A DNA stretch of 7,137 nucleotides from Halieaceae bacterium (GTDB lineage Bacteria; Pseudomonadota; Gammaproteobacteria; Pseudomonadales; Halieaceae), in NCBI GenBank assembly GCA_009886815.1, contig QXYP01000291.1, forward strand, positions 1 through 7,137, in the 5' to 3' direction. Positions within the stretch are counted from its first letter, which is position 1. Every line of letters starts with the position of its first letter. Below the pieces are notes generated by a model. That model did not search any database. It saw only the letters and a list, made by a program, of their open reading frames with translations, and was not told the DNA's origin. The position numbers and the translations under genes are program-made. Shown in pieces: positions 1 to 7,065 of the stretch.

Positions 1-852
1 ATCACAACGCGAATCAACCAACTTGAACCCCATATGGAAATGGTACTACTGCAGCGCTCCACCCGAAAAATGTCGCTCACCGACACGGGCGCTAACTTTT
101 ACGAACGCTGCGTCAAGATCGTCGGTGATCTCGACAATGCGAAATCCGCAGTGAGCACCATGGAGTGGGGCCTGAGCGGGACATTCCGCGTCAGTTGTAT
201 TTCGTCTTTCACCTCAGTGTGCCTCGCTCAGGACCTGTGTGAATTCGGTCGCGATCATCCCGACCTGAGTATCGACCTTCAGCAGCACGATAGGTTCTGT
301 GATCCGGTGCACGAAGGCTTTGATGTGTGTATTCAAGCCGGAAACACGCCGACCGGAGTGCTCGAAGCTACAGAGGTTTTGCCTGTGCGCCGTTTGCTAG
401 TAGCGAGTCCCAGTTACCTCGAAAAACATGGCATCCCGTCCTCACCCGAGGACCTGGCCGATCATCCTTTTGCGCTAAATAATTACGTGACGCCTACACT
501 CAAGCTGAACCTGATGAAAGATGACCGGCCAGTTGAGATTCCTATTGAGCCCGTCATCGTGGCTAATAACATCTGGATGCTTCATGCCGCGGTCACGAGC
601 GGTCATTGCCTGTCGTTGATGCCTATTTTCTTCATTGAAAAAGAGATTCTGTCTGGGAAACTGGTGCCGATAATGGCCGAGTACAAAGTCCGCGAAGTAT
701 CTCTCCGCGCCTACTACCGTCGGTCACAGTATGTACCGATGAAAGTGCGCATTTTCATCAATTTTCTGCGGCGTAAATATGGCGACCTACCCCCTTGGGA
801 TCTACGAGTAATGGAGAAAATGCCGGAGTTAAAGCTACTCCCCGAATCCTAG
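1..852 (+). CDS. LysR-type transcriptional regulator, N-terminus cut by window edge
   Basis: The frame is open from the first base, so the gene starts outside the window; the first ATG at 34 lies inside the DNA-binding domain and is not the true start. The 283 visible residues begin with the end of the winged helix-turn-helix (ITTRINQLE, then LLQRSTRKMSLTDTG at 16-30), the signature of LysR regulators. About 35 residues are probably missing. A linker helix follows (about 31-57), then the periplasmic-binding-protein-like effector domain (about 58-255), opening with GLSGTFRVSCISSF. The C-terminal FINFLRRKYGDLPPWD resembles the CrgA-like LysR subgroup. The protein should bind DNA as an oligomer and respond to a small molecule, which cannot be read from the sequence. 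The permease follows on the same strand after about 210 bases and is a possible target; a divergent gene to the left is equally possible. Family is secure, target and effector unknown. Confidence 0.93.
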   Translation: MTTRINQLEPHMEMVLLQRSTRKMSLTDTGANFYERCVKIVGDLDNAKSAVSTMEWGLSGTFRVSCISSFTSVCLAQDLCEFGRDHPDLSIDLQQHDRFCDPVHEGFDVCIQAGNTPTGVLEATEVLPVRRLLVASPSYLEKHGIPSSPEDLADHPFALNNYVTPTLKLNLMKDDRPVEIPIEPVIVANNIWMLHAAVTSGHCLSLMPIFFIEKEILSGKLVPIMAEYKVREVSLRAYYRRSQYVPMKVRIFINFLRRKYGDLPPWDLRVMEKMPELKLLPES

Positions 853-936
853 GCCCTTCTCGCTTCGGTATCTGACGGCGGTCACAAGGACAATCTCTGG
901 AAAGGCACTATCGCGACCCGCCAGACACAGAAGCTT

Positions 937-999
937 GAATGTCTACGTATTCGAATTCATTCGCTTTACACAAATGTTCATTAGCCACGCAATGTGGCT
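937..999. promoter_or_regulatory. Candidate control region upstream of the permease
   Basis: The gap between regulator and permease holds several small symmetric elements. GAAT at 937-940 faces ATTC at 949-952 across 8 bases, and the latter overlaps the palindrome ATTCGAAT (949-956). A second inverted repeat has arms AGCCAC (983-988) and GTGGCT (994-999) with a 5-base loop. Elements of this kind could be operators for a LysR protein or a leader hairpin. I could not find a convincing -35/-10 pair, so the promoter is not placed. The assignment rests on position and symmetry only. Confidence 0.25.
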
Positions 1000-1049
1000 T
1001 TAATGAATGCTCGGCCTATCGATTCCGGATACCTACAAAAAACCAAATC

Positions 1050-1053
1050 GGAG
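1050..1053 (+). promoter_or_regulatory. Ribosome binding site favouring the permease start at 1064
   Basis: GGAG lies 10 bases before the ATG at 1064. The ATG 57 bases earlier (1007) has no purine-rich site in front of it, and it would add a polar 19-residue leader unusual for this permease type. This decides for the later start, though the spacing is slightly long. Confidence 0.5.
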
Positions 1054-1063
1054 CCACGCGAAG

Positions 1064-2278
1064 ATGAATGAGTTTTCTCAGGGTTGGAGGCCTCTGCTAG
1101 CCGCCACTATCGGCACCATGTGCGGCATTTTCACTCTGACGAACTACTCGCAGGGGTTTTTTGTAGGCCCCGTCACGGCAGAGTTTGGTTGGACACCGCC
1201 GCAGTTTTTCCTGAGCTACACCGTCATGATGTGTCTAGGCCTTATCACTGGCCCCATTGTTGGTTCTCTGGTCAAACGACATGGATTGCGCAGTATCGGC
1301 ATATTCGGGCTCATTGGGCACTCCCTGGCTTACGTGCTCCTTTCATTCAACACGGGGTCCTTGGCCGTCTGGTGTGCAAGTTGGGCGCTGCTCGGTTTGC
1401 TTGGAGCAGGCTCCTTGCCAATAGTGTGGACAGGCGTCCTTAATGGCTGGTTCACAAAGCACCGTGGCAAGGCTATTGGGATCACGATGATGGGAACGGG
1501 GTTGGGAGCCTTCATACTTCCGCCCATTGTGGAGTTCGTAATCTCAAATTATGGCTGGCGTCTGGGGTACAGAACTATCGGATTGGGAGCGATGTGCATA
1601 TCACTGCCGATTGTTTTCTCTCTGTTTCGCGAGAACACCACAGCGCAAACCGGAGACGCGGGTGCGACAGGGCCGACTTCATGGGGCATTACTCGCTCTC
1701 AGGCCATGCGAACTACTAATTTCTGGCTACTTGGCGCCGTAATGTTCGTAACTGTTATCGTTCTTACCGGCTTGTTGTCCAACTTCCCGCGAATCATGGG
1801 CGAACAAGGTTTCGCGCCAAGCGCGATTGCAGGCATCGCATCGGTAATGGGTATTACCGTGGTGATTGGTCGTCTTGCGGTTGGGATCCTAGTCGATAAG
1901 TTTTGGGCGCCCGGTGTCGCCGCCGTTTTTTTTATGTTCCCGACCATCGCTCTGCTAATAATCTTAAGAGGGGATGTGGGTACTTCAACCGCAATGATGA
2001 TCGCTATCATGATTGGTCTGGCGGCCGGAGCTGAGCTGGATCTGCTGGCATACCTGACAAGTACGTTCTTTGGACCAGACCATTACCCGGAGATTTTCGG
2101 CGCCATCATTGCCTTTTTCTTAGTGGGTGCGGGCATTGCCCCACCGCTGTTCGGGGCTGTCGCGCAGGCCACAGGCGGCTACGCGACAATGCTTAGCGTG
2201 GCCGTGGGTATGCTTGTAGCCTGTATCGCCATGTTCCTGGCTATGGGGCGTTACCCAGAGCAGGTACGATCGCCTTAA
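1064..2278 (+). CDS. MFS permease, monocarboxylate / oxalate-formate antiporter-like
   Basis: Inner-membrane transporter of the major facilitator superfamily, 404 residues from the preferred ATG (423 if translation begins at 1007). Twelve hydrophobic segments can be read, about residues 10-32, 47-69, 77-97, 99-121, 134-156, 165-187, 219-239, 252-276, 284-302, 307-328, 343-364 and 374-394, with a hydrophilic central loop at 189-215. Motif-A-like turns occur in both halves (GSLVKRHGLRS at 67-77; GILVDKF at 274-280). The N-terminal FGWTPPQFFLSYT and the late AGAELDLLAYLTSTFFG (321-337) are typical of the MCT/OFA-like branch, whose members carry small carboxylates or related organic anions. It does not look like the AAHS aromatic-acid symporters such as GalT. 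It follows the LysR gene on the same strand and faces the sulfatase tail to tail. Substrate is unknown; an aromatic or dicarboxylic acid used by the neighbouring pathway is a reasonable guess. Confidence 0.88.
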   Translation: MNEFSQGWRPLLAATIGTMCGIFTLTNYSQGFFVGPVTAEFGWTPPQFFLSYTVMMCLGLITGPIVGSLVKRHGLRSIGIFGLIGHSLAYVLLSFNTGSLAVWCASWALLGLLGAGSLPIVWTGVLNGWFTKHRGKAIGITMMGTGLGAFILPPIVEFVISNYGWRLGYRTIGLGAMCISLPIVFSLFRENTTAQTGDAGATGPTSWGITRSQAMRTTNFWLLGAVMFVTVIVLTGLLSNFPRIMGEQGFAPSAIAGIASVMGITVVIGRLAVGILVDKFWAPGVAAVFFMFPTIALLIILRGDVGTSTAMMIAIMIGLAAGAELDLLAYLTSTFFGPDHYPEIFGAIIAFFLVGAGIAPPLFGAVAQATGGYATMLSVAVGMLVACIAMFLAMGRYPEQVRSP

Positions 2279-2393
2279 AGCAAGCCGCAGATCCGCAAAG
2301 CTATACTCCAGCTGGAGCTGCAGTGCCACACCAAGCGCGCTAACGGCCTGATCTCGAGATAGATCGCAGCCAAGCCGTCTACTTTCAAAACCC
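2279..2393. other. Convergent intergenic gap with palindromes, no clear terminator
   Basis: The permease and sulfatase genes end toward each other here. The gap holds a perfect 12-base palindrome CTCCAGCTGGAG (2306-2317) and a 10-base palindrome ATCTCGAGAT (2351-2360). Neither is followed by a run of T on either strand, so neither makes a standard intrinsic terminator. Termination may be Rho-dependent or occur inside the opposing genes. Confidence 0.4.
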
Positions 2394-4082
2394 TTAATCA
2401 GTCGGTAGCGGTTCCGGCGGCAGGATGCGGAAAGGCCCCTCAGGCAATACGACATTGTTCTCTGCTACGTAGCGCTCCCACGCCGCCTCAAGCTTGGCAA
2501 GCGTCTCGGGCTCGTCCTCAGCGAGGTTGTTCTGCTCAGCAGGATCAGCATCGAGATCAAACAGCAACCAACGATCATCGCTTAGAGGCTTTGGCATCCG
2601 CACGGCCTTCCAATTGCCGACCTTAATTGCTCGGCGGCCCCAGATTTCCACGCCGACATAATCCCCATCGGATCGCACGGAGTCAGATTCGTTTTTCATA
2701 AGCCGAGTGATGCTACGTCCCGAAAACTGGCTTTCTTCAAACGGTATATCCGCCAACTCCATAATCGTCGGCGCGAAGTCTGTAATGCTGACCGTTTCCG
2801 TTGATATCCTGCCCGGCGACGAGATATCTGCTGAAGAAATAATAGCGGGCACGCGAATGCCACCTTCAAACGTGGAACCCTTGTAGCCTCTGAATGGCGT
2901 ACTACTGACCCAGCCCCAACCTCGATCAAACAGCGTGAAAGACCCCGGCCTGCCCATGTTCTCGTAGCGGTTGTCGAAGGTGACGGCATGATCTCGGACA
3001 GCAGGCGGTGCGTGACCGGCATCCCAGCTGTCAGCGCCATTGTCGGAGATGAAGATAACGACAGTATCCTTTGCGAGATCCTTGAACTCTAGATACGCAA
3101 GCAATCGATCGAGCTCAGTGTCGAGCTTCTGGATCATGCCCGCGTAGATTTCCATCACTCGCGACGACCGCCGCTGACTCTCTACATCCAACTCATCCCA
3201 AGCGGGAACGCCTTCCGGTCGCGGCGCAGAGCTCTGCGCCTCGTCAAACAATCCCAGCTCGCGCTGCTTAGTGAGTCGTTCCTGCCACAGGATGTCGTAG
3301 CCCTGATCATAGCGGCCGGCGAAGGCATCAGCGTCATTGGAGGGGAGTTGGAGAGGCCAATGCGGCGCGGTAAACGCCAGATAGGCAAAGAATGGCTTAC
3401 CGGTGTGCGCCGTGCTCTCGAGACCCGCGATAACTTCCGAGGTAAAACTCGTCGTGGAATAGAAGTCATCCTCAAGTTGCGGATTGAGCACACCGTTCTT
3501 ACGATACAGAAGTTTCGGGCGATGCAGATCAGGACCCAGAAGATCCGAGTAATGGCTACCGCCGCCAAAGCTGAAACTCAGCGCATGATCGAAGCCCCGC
3601 GCTCCGGGGCTCAACTCACGCTTCATTCCCAGGTGCCACTTACCCGCCATCACAGTGCGATAACCGTGCTCGGACAGGCGTTCGGCAATCGTCGGCACCT
3701 CCTCACTTAAATGACCTTCGTAGCCAGGCAGCCCCATCTGGTTGTCAGCCACGGTCTCGGCCATATTTCCGATACCCGCGATATGATTGTCCAGACCCGA
3801 CATGAGCATGGCCCGTGCTGGCGAGCAGGTAGGCGCCGCATAGAAGCTCGTAAACATCACACCATTCTCGGCGAGCCGTGTGAGCGTAGGTGTTTCGATC
3901 TCACTGCCGAAAGGCTCGATGTCGGCGAAACCCATATCGTCGACAACTACCAGCAGGAAATTGGGTCGAGTTTCTATGGCCGACAGCTCCGCCGGTTTAG
4001 TTTCTTCCAAGGCTTCACGTTGGCAACTAACCCCACCAGCGGCGAGCATACAAAGAATAAGTAATCGGGTTATTAGCTTCAC
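2394..4082 (-). CDS. Exported type I arylsulfatase (AtsA-like), probable lipoprotein
   Basis: Hydrolyses sulfate esters, most likely aryl sulfates (family reaction EC 3.1.6.1). The 562-residue protein starts with a basic-hydrophobic leader (MKLITRLLILCMLAAGG) and a Cys at 20 in GVSC, a relaxed lipobox, so it is probably anchored outside the cytoplasm. The active site is complete by comparison with Pseudomonas AtsA: Asp48-Asp49 and Asp347-Asn348 for calcium; Cys86 in CSPAR (86-90), the residue converted to formylglycine; Arg90, Lys148 and His150 in AGKWHLG, His241 in APHWPL, and Lys401 before FEGGIR. YEGHL (121-125) and ENMGRPGSF (374-382) also match AtsA. Length is close to the 536 residues of AtsA plus a signal peptide. 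Start is GTG with a good upstream GAGAGG. It lies 43 bases behind the hydrolase remnant, on the same strand as galDCB. No maturase (FGE or AtsB) gene is in the window, so it must be elsewhere. Natural substrate unknown. Confidence 0.93.
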   Translation of the reverse strand: MKLITRLLILCMLAAGGVSCQREALEETKPAELSAIETRPNFLLVVVDDMGFADIEPFGSEIETPTLTRLAENGVMFTSFYAAPTCSPARAMLMSGLDNHIAGIGNMAETVADNQMGLPGYEGHLSEEVPTIAERLSEHGYRTVMAGKWHLGMKRELSPGARGFDHALSFSFGGGSHYSDLLGPDLHRPKLLYRKNGVLNPQLEDDFYSTTSFTSEVIAGLESTAHTGKPFFAYLAFTAPHWPLQLPSNDADAFAGRYDQGYDILWQERLTKQRELGLFDEAQSSAPRPEGVPAWDELDVESQRRSSRVMEIYAGMIQKLDTELDRLLAYLEFKDLAKDTVVIFISDNGADSWDAGHAPPAVRDHAVTFDNRYENMGRPGSFTLFDRGWGWVSSTPFRGYKGSTFEGGIRVPAIISSADISSPGRISTETVSITDFAPTIMELADIPFEESQFSGRSITRLMKNESDSVRSDGDYVGVEIWGRRAIKVGNWKAVRMPKPLSDDRWLLFDLDADPAEQNNLAEDEPETLAKLEAAWERYVAENNVVLPEGPFRILPPEPLPTD

Positions 4083-4089
4083 GTGATGA

Positions 4090-4095
4090 CCTCTC
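4090..4095 (-). promoter_or_regulatory. Ribosome binding site fixing the GTG start of the sulfatase
   Basis: On the minus strand GAGAGG ends 7 bases before the GTG at 4082-4080. No ATG lies near, and the GTG opens directly into the signal peptide, so this site settles the start. Confidence 0.7.
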
Positions 4096-4125
4096 GATGG
4101 AATTTCAAGCTACCGTTCAAAGCAA

Positions 4126-4425
4126 CTACCTCGCAGCCCCGCCAACGAAGGCTTGCTGAAAGAAATCCAATGTTCTGCGCTGCGCTAGCTCGGCTGCTTG
4201 CTCTCGAAAACTGGGCCGGACCGCGTTCGCAAACGCATGGCCTACCCCTTCGCACTCGAAGCACTGATCTGTGGGTCGGCCGCTATCCTTGACCACGTCG
4301 CGAGCCGAAGCAAAAATCATCGGGTCGTCCAGACCGAAGTGAAACCAGCAACGCGCCGCAGATGTCGCCAGATAGACCGACAGGTTACGGCCATGTCTTG
4401 CCGTGGCTTTCACCCACTTCTCCAT
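4126..4425 (-). pseudogene. C-terminal remnant of a dienelactone hydrolase family gene
   Basis: The open stretch encodes 99 residues resembling the last 40 percent of dienelactone hydrolase family alpha/beta-hydrolases. Recognisable parts are HGRNLSVYL (11-19), FHFGLDDPMI (28-37) carrying the catalytic Asp, GVGHAFAN (60-67) carrying the catalytic His at 63, then RPSFREQAAELAQRRTLDFFQ (70-90), the usual C-terminal helix. The C-terminus ends where the family normally ends. The N-terminal part, including the GxCxGG nucleophile Cys, is absent: family members have roughly 220-240 residues, and only 75 bases separate this stretch from the galB stop, with an in-frame TAG at 4431-4429. No good ribosome binding site was seen before the ATG at 4425. 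It is best read as a gene broken by deletion, once part of the galDCB operon. A functional small protein is possible but unlikely without the nucleophile. Confidence 0.72.
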
Positions 4426-4466
4426 GCCCTATGCCCTTGTATTGCTATTTGCGATGCCACATGCCC
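4424..4466. repeat. Imperfect 13-base direct repeats at the broken hydrolase edge
   Basis: ATGCCCTATGCCC (4424-4436) and ATGCCACATGCCC (4454-4466) match at 11 of 13 positions and start 30 bases apart. Each unit itself holds two ATGCC words 7 bases apart. They lie exactly where hydrolase homology stops and could mark slippage or a deletion scar. They are short, so chance is not excluded. Confidence 0.4.
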
Positions 4467-4500
4467 TGAATGAGAGAGGTGTGTCCCTGCGAATCGCTCC

Positions 4501-5235
4501 TCACAATTCATCGACGCATCGCGGATAGACGCTCTGAAAGCCCTCCGCATACTTCACGCTCTTGCCGCCCGCCTGGCCACCAGAGTTTCTCCGGAAGTGG
4601 TTGCCCCGGTTTTCAGCAACGTTCTCGTAGAAATGCCAAAGGTGTTCCTGCCCCTGCATACATTGAATCGCGGCCCATTTTTCGTCCCAGACCTCTGAAA
4701 TATCTAAGAAAACATCGGGCTTCCAGCCCATCTGTTCAGTCTGGTGGGGCTCAAACAGATAAAGTTGTGGGGCACCAAGAACCTGTTCCTCAGGATTATG
4801 ACCCCAGGCCTGCGCAATCATGCGGCATTGCATCGCGACCTCCGTGGCATACATATGGTCGGTGTTATAGGGATCGTACTTGGAATGGCTCAGCATGAAG
4901 GTGGGCTGTACCTTACGGATCAGATCGACAATTTTGTATTTGCCGTCTGTATCTATCTCCAGCGGATAATCACCAAAATCAAAGAACTGAATATCGTGGG
5001 CATTGAGCGCGGCTGCCGCTGCTTCGGCCTCATCACGCCGAACGGCTTTCACTTCGTCCAGACTCATATTGCCTTTTTTCCACAGCTTGGCGGATTCACC
5101 CCTTTCGCCGAAAGACAGGCAGGCGATCGTGACGTCATAGCCGCGCTTCTGATGGAGTGCGATGGCGCCACCGCACCGCCAAACAAAGTCCGCCGCGTGG
5201 GCACTGATTACCAGAACTGATTTGTTGTCACTCAT
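4501..5235 (-). CDS. galB: 4-oxalomesaconate hydratase (GalB, PIG-L fold)
   Basis: Adds water to the enol form of 4-oxalomesaconate, giving 4-carboxy-4-hydroxy-2-oxoadipate (EC 4.2.1.83), in the cytoplasm. The 244-residue protein belongs to the zinc-dependent PIG-L / LmbE fold and closely resembles Pseudomonas putida GalB. SAHAADFVWRCGGAIALH (11-28) holds the family metal ligands (His13, Asp16), followed by CLSFGERGESAKLW (39-52). DPYNTDH (121-127) brings the third ligand His127, and FEPHQTEQ (161-168), VWDEKWAAIQCMQGQEHLW (182-200) and EGFQSVYPR (231-239) are further shared blocks. Length and C-terminus are normal, so the gene is intact although its downstream neighbour is broken. A GAGGT site lies 10 bases before the ATG, and the galC stop is 39 bases upstream, consistent with one transcript. 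It is unrelated in sequence to LigJ, the amidohydrolase-type hydratase of sphingomonads. Confidence 0.93.
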   Translation of the reverse strand: MSDNKSVLVISAHAADFVWRCGGAIALHQKRGYDVTIACLSFGERGESAKLWKKGNMSLDEVKAVRRDEAEAAAAALNAHDIQFFDFGDYPLEIDTDGKYKIVDLIRKVQPTFMLSHSKYDPYNTDHMYATEVAMQCRMIAQAWGHNPEEQVLGAPQLYLFEPHQTEQMGWKPDVFLDISEVWDEKWAAIQCMQGQEHLWHFYENVAENRGNHFRRNSGGQAGGKSVKYAEGFQSVYPRCVDEL

Positions 5236-5274
5236 TTTTTTCTATACCTCATGGTCCATGTTCATAGCCGCTGT

Positions 5275-5976
5275 CTATGCTTCAACCAGATCGGAGAGCG
5301 AGTCGAGATAAACGAGACCCGCCTCTTCTAGGCGCGGGCGCATGTTGTACATATCGAGGCCGAGTTCACCGCCGGCCAGGCGTTCCCGTTTGCTCGCCTC
5401 CTTGTCTTCGCGAGCCTGCGCAGCATCTCGGGCGGCGTCGGCGCTGCTACGGGGCACGACAACGACACCGTCGTCATCCGCCACCACCACATCGCCCGGC
5501 GTTACGAGTTGTCCTGCGCAGACCAGAGGAACGTTGACCGCGCCCAGGGTATTTTTCACCGTACCCTTGGCGGACACGGCGCGGGACCAGACCGGAAAGT
5601 TCATCTCGTGAAGGTCGGCCACATCGCGGACACCGGCATCAATAATCAAACCGCGGACGCCCCGGGCTTGGCAGGAAGTCGCCAGCAGGTCACCAAACAT
5701 CCCGTCCGTATTGTCTGTGGTGCAACCGACCACCAGGACGTCGCCCGGCTGGCATAGCTCAATCGCGACGTGGATCATCCAGTTATCTCCGGGTTGGGCC
5801 AGGACCGTAATAGCGCTGCCCCCGATCTGGGCGCGCGGATATATTGGGGTGATGTAGGGCTTCATGAGGCCTGAGCGGCCCTGTGCCTCGTGCACCGTTG
5901 CCACACCGAACGCAGCCAGGGCATCCACAGTGTCTGCACTCGCTCGGTCAATGTTTCTTACTGCCACTGTCTTCAT
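5275..5976 (-). CDS. galC: 4-carboxy-4-hydroxy-2-oxoadipate aldolase (GalC/LigK type)
   Basis: Splits 4-carboxy-4-hydroxy-2-oxoadipate into pyruvate and oxaloacetate (EC 4.1.3.17), the last step of the pathway; family members also cleave 4-hydroxy-4-methyl-2-oxoglutarate and decarboxylate oxaloacetate. The 233-residue protein has the RraA-like fold of class II, divalent-metal pyruvate aldolases. Key blocks are [11 protein letters not shown] (24-34), GDNWMIHVA (63-71), the active-site segment [24 protein letters not shown] with Gly95-Asp96 and Arg117-Asp118 for catalysis and metal binding, PVWSR (128-132), [18 protein letters not shown] (158-175), and a long C-terminal helical tail. Length matches the Pseudomonas enzyme. 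The ATG directly follows the galD TAA with no base between, and its GAGG site (5987-5984) lies inside the end of galD, so translation is probably coupled. RraA proper is shorter and lacks the pathway context. Confidence 0.93.
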   Translation of the reverse strand: MKTVAVRNIDRASADTVDALAAFGVATVHEAQGRSGLMKPYITPIYPRAQIGGSAITVLAQPGDNWMIHVAIELCQPGDVLVVGCTTDNTDGMFGDLLATSCQARGVRGLIIDAGVRDVADLHEMNFPVWSRAVSAKGTVKNTLGAVNVPLVCAGQLVTPGDVVVADDDGVVVVPRSSADAARDAAQAREDKEASKRERLAGGELGLDMYNMRPRLEEAGLVYLDSLSDLVEA

Positions 5977-7065
5977 TTATGGACCTCGCTTGGCTGGGGC
6001 AGGAACGAAAAGCACGCCACGGCTGAGCAGTCGTGCCGTGCGCAGTACTCCCGCTTTCTTGATCTCTGGAAGCTCACCTGATTCGTCGACCTCAAGGGAG
6101 ATAGAGAATTCTCCCGAAGGATGCTCAACGGAAATCTGCTTGGTCTCACCTTGCGGCACATTGACCAGACCTTCGGCCACCGAGCCCGGGATGATGGCCG
6201 CCGTTGCGGCCGATACCGCTCCCAGCACGCCTACGGCGCTGTGGCATTTGTGAGGGATAAAGGTTCGGGTATTGATCAATCCGCCGTGCAGAGCCGGGGA
6301 AATCAGACACATCTTTGGCACCGCTTTGTCAGCGACATCACCGAGGTTCATCATTGGCCCCAGTTCGATACGGATGGACTCCAGTCGGGTTTTCAGAGCC
6401 TGATCGCTGTTGAGCTTTTCCGGGCTTTCATGCCCCGTCAGACCAAAGTCTTTAGCCAGTAACGCCACCACCGGCATCCCGTTATCCACGCAAGTGACCC
6501 GAACCCCACCAACGGAATCAACAACGTTCCCAGTGGGTAGCAAGGCACCACAAATAGAACCGGCCACATCCAGATAGTTACAGACAACCGCAGCCGATGT
6601 GCCGGGCACACCATCAATCGCCGTATCACCCTCGTATTCCATAACGCCATCTGGTGTGGCCAGAAGCAGTGCACAGAGCTTCCCGCTATTGACCATATGC
6701 ACGGTAACGCAGGTCTTTCCGGGTTGAGCCCGGACCAGCCCCGCTTCAACAGCGAACGGCCCCACACCCGCTAATATGTTGCCGCAGTTGGGCGTGGTAT
6801 CGACCACATCTTGGCCTACAACCACTTGGGCGAAAAGAAAGTCGATGTCAGCATCAGCACGGGTCGAGGGCCCAACGATGGCGACTTTGCTCGTGAGGGG
6901 GTCTGCACCGCCCAAACCGTCTATTTGCCGCGAGCCTCGGCCAACAGCATCAACAAGTATGGCGTTCCGCACATCAGCTTCAGATGGTAGATCAGAGGCC
7001 AGAAAGTAAAGCCCTTTCGAGCTACCTCCGCGCAACTGCATGAAAGGGATCTCCAGCTGTTTCAT
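5977..7065 (-). CDS. galD: 4-oxalomesaconate tautomerase (GalD, PrpF family)
   Basis: Interconverts the keto and enol forms of 4-oxalomesaconate (EC 5.3.2.8), delivering the form that GalB hydrates. The 362-residue protein is a PrpF-family isomerase with the two-domain diaminopimelate-epimerase-like fold, and in length and sequence it closely matches Pseudomonas putida GalD. Shared blocks are RGGSSKGLYF (12-21), RQIDGLGGADPLTSKVAIV (46-64), the NCGNILAGVGPFA segment from 93 with the active-site Cys94, DGVPG, CGALLPTGN, VTCVDNGMPVV, LGPMMNLGDV, VPKMCL, then RTFIPHKCHSAVGVLGAVS and VEHPSGEF near the C-terminus. An AAGG site lies 8 bases before the ATG, supporting this start. It is the first gene of the visible galD-galC-galB block. 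PrpF (2-methylaconitate isomerase) is the nearest alternative, but no methylcitrate genes are nearby and the partners are GalB and GalC. Confidence 0.94.
   Translation of the reverse strand: MKQLEIPFMQLRGGSSKGLYFLASDLPSEADVRNAILVDAVGRGSRQIDGLGGADPLTSKVAIVGPSTRADADIDFLFAQVVVGQDVVDTTPNCGNILAGVGPFAVEAGLVRAQPGKTCVTVHMVNSGKLCALLLATPDGVMEYEGDTAIDGVPGTSAAVVCNYLDVAGSICGALLPTGNVVDSVGGVRVTCVDNGMPVVALLAKDFGLTGHESPEKLNSDQALKTRLESIRIELGPMMNLGDVADKAVPKMCLISPALHGGLINTRTFIPHKCHSAVGVLGAVSAATAAIIPGSVAEGLVNVPQGETKQISVEHPSGEFSISLEVDESGELPEIKKAGVLRTARLLSRGVLFVPAPAKRGP

Noticed and set aside
34..852. Complete regulator gene starting at the ATG at 34
   Set aside because: The frame continues to the window edge and the upstream residues ITTRINQLE belong to the LysR helix-turn-helix, so the gene is truncated at its start.
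2306..2317. 12-base palindrome as an intrinsic terminator
   Set aside because: It has no loop of normal size and no T run on either side, so it is listed only as a palindrome in the convergent gap.
3593..3611. GC-rich hairpin with 7-base arms (AGCCCCG / CGGGGCT)
   Set aside because: It lies inside the sulfatase where it encodes the conserved SPGARGF segment and has no following T run, so coding constraint explains it.
4083..4473. Plus-strand small open frames in the galB-sulfatase gap
   Set aside because: The minus-strand reading of this region gives clear DLH-family motifs, so these frames are shadows of the remnant.
4744..5220. 158-residue plus-strand open frame opposite galB
   Set aside because: It lies fully antisense to galB, whose protein matches its family throughout; no independent motif or ribosome binding site was seen.
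5864..6253. 129-residue plus-strand open frame across galC and galD
   Set aside because: It is antisense to two well-recognised genes, shows no family motif and has low-complexity Ser/Thr/Ala composition.
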